Shown piece after piece: positions 60,030 to 64,000 of a stretch of DNA of 64,000 nucleotides. The DNA lies in the NCBI GenBank assembly GCA_036936605.1, contig JAUPFV010000005.1, forward strand, positions 59,292,742 to 59,356,741. Direction: 5' to 3'. The position numbers and the translations under genes are program-made. The stretch comes from Limnanthes douglasii subsp. nivea (taxonomy: Eukaryota > Streptophyta > Magnoliopsida > Brassicales > Limnanthaceae). The notes below the pieces were generated by a model. The model saw nothing but the letters and a program-made list of their open reading frames with translations. It was not told the origin of the DNA and did no database searches. How positions within the stretch are numbered: position 1 is the first letter of the stretch; every line of letters begins with the position of its first letter.

Positions 60030-60193
60030 CTTTCCTGATTCGCCTCACCGGCCATTATTTCTCCTAGAATGGCGCTCCCACTAACCTCAAAATTAACCTC
60101 TTCAATTAATGCTGGTGATATCAGCGCCGTCTTTAATCATTACTCTACCTTTTCGAATTCTCCTAGGTCTCAAGGTATCTTTTGTCTCTTTAG

Positions 60194-60201
60194 TATAAAT
60201 T
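60194..60201 (+). promoter_or_regulatory. TATA box of the Tat-3 antisense gene
   Basis: TATAAATT followed by aaatcatttttc, 104 bp before the ATG at 60298. The same surroundings occur in Tat-1. Confidence 0.65.
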
Positions 60202-60297
60202 AAATCATTTTTCACTGTTTTACCATCTTCAACATCTCTACACTTTTAATCTTCAAAGCTTTTACCTCTCAAAAAACCCCTTTCCTGGTGTAAGTTT

Positions 60298-63130
60298 ATG
60301 TTCACAGCAAGAAACGCCCTTGTAAAAGGTGGGTTTCTCAACTTGTCGGGGTTAGAGAAAGCTCAAAAAGTCGAACGAGAAAGGTGCATTGCTGCTGGCC
60401 TCCTTGTTTCTTCTATCGACAAATCTGAAACACCAAGTTCAGAGCCTGACCCAGAAGGTTATTCCAGCCCAATCTTTCACCAATCATTTCAGGCTCATCG
60501 GTCCAGGAATCAGAGCCTGTTGTTGAACCAGAGCAGGCAGTTACAAGCACTAAGAGACCTTCCCTATTCATCGCCATGGGATCAGATGCTGACATCTCCC
60601 CAGAGAAGCTGGTAGATCGACGAAGGGTTCGTTTAATGAAAGGGCAGGCTGCCACTGCACAACCTAAGCCTCCACAATCCACGCCTTCTAAGTCTGGGGC
60701 TAAGAATAAAACTACAAGGTCAGAAGCACCCATAAAAGTCCCCAAGGACAAGCTGTCCGGTCCGGAGGCAACCAGTTCAAGCCTTCAGAAAGAAACCTCC
60801 GGATCTGAGCCCCAGATGGACTCCAGACCACAAGAGGAAAGCAATGCCCAACCATCCGGAGGGCCTACTGAGCCAAACACTAGCTCTTCTCTCCCAAAAC
60901 TTACTAATAATCCTTCCATGGTAATGGAAGATGTAATGGAGGATAGTATTGAAGAAGCCCCTTTTGAGACCGATGACTCCGGGCAGACAAGTAAGACTGC
61001 TATCATCAAGAAGAGCAAAGGCAAAGAGAAGTTGTGTTTAAATCACCCGGATCTGCCGGAGTGCCTTATAGGAAAAGTGGGGCCTTGTTTCCACAAAGTA
61101 AGTGTAAAAGAATCTGCTAGCCATGCAGAAAATCAATTACGCTTTTATTCATACAGCTGAACTTGACCGGTTGAGGACGAAGTGGGTGATTCCAGAAAAT
61201 GTTAAAGTGAGGATACCAGTCGATCCGGAGACGCCCATGGATTGCAAACTCAGTAAGATAGTCTTCTACACATATTTATTTAACTGGGGGCTTAGGTTTC
61301 CCTTGGACCCAGAGATACTCAGATATTTCCATCTGATAAAGCTCTGCCCAAGCCAACTGAGCCCTAATGCCTGGTTCACTCTTATGGCTTGTATCATGGC
61401 CTCCAGGCTCTCCGGAATTCCCCTTCTGATGGAGCAATTTGCTGTTGTAGCCAGTATTTACAGAAACCATGTCATCCCCTTCTACCACTACAACATGGGT
61501 GATAATTACAAAGTGGTAAACGACTTGTTTGAGTCAGAGAAGAACTGGAAGACTCAATTTTTGTTTATCAATGGTGCTTGAGAGAACGGTAGGAAGATTA
61601 AAGCTGGTCATAATCCAAGCATGCTTACCAGCAGATGGAGTAGTACATGTAAACATTTAACCACATTTTTCTATATTTTCTTATTGCAAATTTGTTTGAT
61701 TAATTTCTCTTCTTTTGTTTTTTGGTAGTGCTACCTAAGGAGTTCAACGAATACTTAGAAGTGGGGCAGACTACTTGTGCCAAGGTAAATGCTTGGACAG
61801 CTGAGAAATGGGGAAACTGCTTCCATAACTGTTTCACCGGAGGCAACTTAACAAGATCCTATCTCTGGAATACAACCGGCCGGAGGGACTTGTCTTGGGA
61901 GGAATTAACCACTCCACCCCTCCGGGGGTGATTCTACAGAAGACTGATGGAAAAGATGGAAAGTTGGCCTTGCTGGGTAGAGCTAAATCCCCAAGCAAAA
62001 TGAAGGGCAAGAAAGGCAAGGCTAAACAATATGGGGCTGAAGTCAACCCTGGTAATGTTGAGGAAAATGCCCCTGCAAGCTCGGAGGAGCAGGAACAAGG
62101 AAGGATCGATGTTTCTTTGCTACAAGTGGTAGAGAATGAGAGTACCAAAGAGGTGTTTGGATCTCTAAAGCCCTCAAAGGCTCCCAAAAAAGATAGAGAA
62201 CGGGGTGCAGAAGGTGAAGACAGGGAGGCCAAGAAGAAGAAAACCTCCAAGGGAGATGAAGTTGCTCTCCGGAGAGGGAGCCGGAGGGGACATCAACATC
62301 TATGGAGTTGACATCAGTGGGATTCAAGGGATTGGTCTTTACTTTAATGACCTTGAAAATGATGATTTCGCTGGCCCTTACCTTCCCCCAAGCTCCTCGA
62401 ACATGGTCACCTTCAACGGTAACTCTTTTTTTGTTTCAGGGGAGAAAGATGTGGTGACCCATTCCTTGTTAAGCACCATTCAGCCAATGCTCAACTTAGA
62501 GAAGCAAGTGCGAAACCAATCGGCCATCATCAACACGCTCAATTCTGACAAGGAGAGTTTTTCCAAATACCTCCTTACAATCAAGCAGAGTCTCGAGGTA
62601 CTAAAGAAAGAAAATGAATAGTTGATAAAGGGGAAAGAAGATTTGGCCACCAAGCTGGCCACTTCGGAAGGGGTTGTCATAGAACTTCAATCCAAGTATT
62701 CTGACTTGGAGAAAAATCTTTCCACTTCGAAAGAGGAGGTGAAGGCCAAAGACGACGTCATTCAGACCCTGACAAACGACAAGATATCGCTTAAAGATGC
62801 TGTGTCCCGAGCTAAGAAAGAGAAAGATGACTTGCTAAAGGAGCAGGAAAGGACAGTCCAAGCTAGGATTGATGCGTATACCAACGACGTGATAGAATCC
62901 CAAGAGCAAAGATATGCTGAGGTCAAGTCAGACATGGTCCTACTCTTTCATGAGAAATTTCCAAGGAGGACACTCAGGGACTTATGGTGATTCGTGATGG
63001 TGATAAGCGTGGTTATTCCAGTGGTTGGGATAACACTACTGACGAGGATGAAAGGACCGGAGAGAGTCCATATGAGGAACCTACTGATCCAGAGATAAAA
63101 CCAAGTGAAGCCGGGACATCTAAGAATTAA
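60298..63130 (+). pseudogene. Tat-3 antisense gene (spliced; gypsy-type transposon domain plus coiled coil), broken
   Basis: It begins MFTARNALVKGGFLNLSGLE. A Pro/Ser/Lys-rich region follows (60420-61100). The conserved domain (61160-61648) shows RTKWVIPENVKVRIP, FNWGLRFPLDPEI, LCPSQLSPNAWFTLMACIMA and NWKTQFLFI. After the 61649-61728 intron come LPKEFNEYLEV and AEKWGNCFHNCF. Then a Lys-rich segment (61950-62290), a region with YFNDLENDDFAGPYLPP, a coiled coil (62490-62900) and LLFHEKFPRRTLRDLW, and an acidic tail ending at 63130. Breaks: frameshifts near 60590, 61130, 61900, 62290 and 62990, stops at 61579 and 62619. Alignment with the Tat-1 gene over its whole length supports a real, formerly coding gene. 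Role unknown. Confidence 0.75.
61649..61728 (+). other. 80-bp intron in the Tat-3 antisense gene
   Basis: Donor ACAT|GTAAAC and acceptor TTTTTTGGTAG with a long T-rich tract before it, phase 1. It interrupts the protein at the place corresponding to the Tat-1 intron: upstream FLF(I)..., downstream a segment with W-x(2)-E-x-W-x(3)-FH. Confidence 0.72.
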
Positions 63131-63285
63131 AGTCCCCAAAATGCCAACTATCTTTTAATTTTGTGTTTGAACTAAAGTCCTTAGATGGCCAAGGCATTTT
63201 TGTAATCGTGTCCGGCACTTTACCGGACAAATCTTCTCTCTTAAAAACTTCAAAGTCCTTGGAGGGCCAAGGCATTTTATATTTT
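63129..63285. repeat. short irregular repeats after the Tat-3 antisense gene
   Basis: aaagtcc...ccaaggcatttt-type units at 63174 and 63252 (and a weaker one at 63129). Two of them contain the inverted repeat ccttgg/ccaagg. They occupy the place of the 50-bp repeat in Tat-1. Confidence 0.6.
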
Positions 63286-63514
63286 CAATATCACTCCCAG
63301 GTATCCATCGGACAATTTTATCTTTACATATTATTTAATTTTGACGGCTTGTGTTCAAATGACCTTTAGTTATTTCATAAGTGTTTTAAAGTGAGAGTGT
63401 TCAAATTCTCCGATGACACATGTTTAAATAGTCATCACCTCATTGAATTAAATCGAACTGCTAGTCAAACCATTTCGAATTTTTTAAGAGGGCATCGAAT
63501 TTTATTTAAAAACC

Positions 63515-63570
63515 TGGACGCCTCATTAAAACCTCCCCGCGCCACCAGGGTAGGAAAGAGTATGCCTCCA
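63515..63570. other. conserved noncoding block downstream of pol (Tat-3)
   Basis: gcctcattaaaacctcccc and ccagggtaggaaagagtatg closely match 8322-8373 of Tat-1. Confidence 0.7.
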
Positions 63571-63614
63571 AATATTTACATGGACTTCAAACAAGTAAAT
63601 ATTTACATAGTCTA

Positions 63615-63932
63615 CTATAAATACAACCAAAGGTGTTCGCTGTTCCAGGGGTGATTCAAAAGTCTTCCATCTTTATCTTGGAGCTGGTATGTCCCATGCT
63701 TAAACTTTTCATTGACCACATAGGGCCCTTCCCAAGTTGGAGCTAACTTGCCGAACTGCCTCTCCTTGGTATGTAAGAAGAATTTTCTTAGCACCTTATC
63801 ACCTAGTTGAAAATCCATCTTTTTGATTTTAGAAGAAAACCTACTTCTCATCAAATCCTGATAGTGTGTGGCTCTGAGGTGAGCCTTAACTCTTTTTTCC
63901 TCCATCAAGTCAAGCTGGTTTCTTATCACCAC
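63615..63932 (-). pseudogene. Tat-3 integrase C-terminus (continues off the window)
   Basis: The minus strand carries HLRATHYQDLMRSRFS, VLRKFFLHTKERQFGKLAPT, WEGPYVV and GTYQLQDKDGR, matching the C-terminal region of gypsy integrases and the same part of Tat-1 (8425-8700). The frame is open to about 63932 here; further upstream sequence to 64000 (SHNFSEQVNE on the same strand) continues the protein. No stop is seen within the part available, so it may be less damaged than Tat-1. Confidence 0.85.
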
Positions 63933-64000
63933 TTCATTAACTTGTTCGGAAAAATTATGGACTCGAAATGAAGGGAGAGTAGCCTCTATGGGAGCTATAG

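Larger units (their letters stand above)
59500..64000 (-). mobile_element. Tat-3: Tat-like gypsy element, 3' half only
   Basis: Contains the antisense gene, 3' repeats, the conserved noncoding block and the integrase C-terminus, in the same order and orientation as Tat-1. The rest of pol, gag and the 5' LTR lie beyond the right edge. Left border estimated. Confidence 0.8.

Overview
The window is plant nuclear DNA, AT-rich and almost entirely built of transposable elements in many stages of decay. Plant origin is indicated by Ty1/copia and Ty3/gypsy (Tat-like) LTR retrotransposons, TRIM elements, tRNA-derived SINEs with an Au-like 3' end, GT-AG introns, and one host gene of the plant DUF599 membrane-protein family. 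A eudicot is likely; I cannot name the species.

Layout. 1-18121 is one large decayed copia element (copia-1, + strand, LTRs about 1 kb) that received two insertions: a full-length Tat-like gypsy element in its reverse-transcriptase region (Tat-1, 3858-14706, minus strand, flanked by the perfect 5-bp duplication agcct), and a TRIM-like element in its 3' LTR (16567-17986, minus strand). 18.3-20.3 kb holds a 92-bp tandem repeat between short inverted repeats, then a SINE. 20770-26789 is a young, almost complete copia element (copia-2) with the perfect duplication tggga and a nested TRIM. It ends about 250 bp from the stop codon of the only convincing host gene (27041-28632, minus, two exons), which has another SINE on its upstream side. 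29.4-32.1 kb is a decayed copia (copia-3), 32.6-38.3 kb a decayed gypsy with an antisense gene (Tat-2), 41032-45861 a complete but dead copia with two 366-bp LTRs (copia-4), 48.9-49.9 kb a gypsy gag-protease fragment, 50.7-54.0 kb a pair of 1-kb direct repeats around a third SINE, 54.2-54.5 kb an RNase H fragment, 55.4-57.3 kb a minus-strand copia fragment, and from about 59.5 kb to the edge the 3' half of another Tat-like element (Tat-3, minus).

The most interesting theme is an extra gene carried on the strand opposite gag-pol, near the 3' LTR, in Tat-1 and Tat-3 and more doubtfully in Tat-2. In the two clear copies it has the same layout: a G-box palindrome and a conserved TATA region, a start codon 104-112 bp downstream, a conserved central domain resembling the Pfam family of putative gypsy-type transposon proteins, one small intron at the same place and phase, a long coiled coil, and a conserved C-terminal segment. 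It is followed by short repeats with small hairpins and a conserved noncoding block before the end of pol. Antisense extra ORFs are known in Tat-lineage elements; the shared intron and promoter architecture is what deserves a check. All copies here are broken by stops or frameshifts, so any active version would be elsewhere in the genome.
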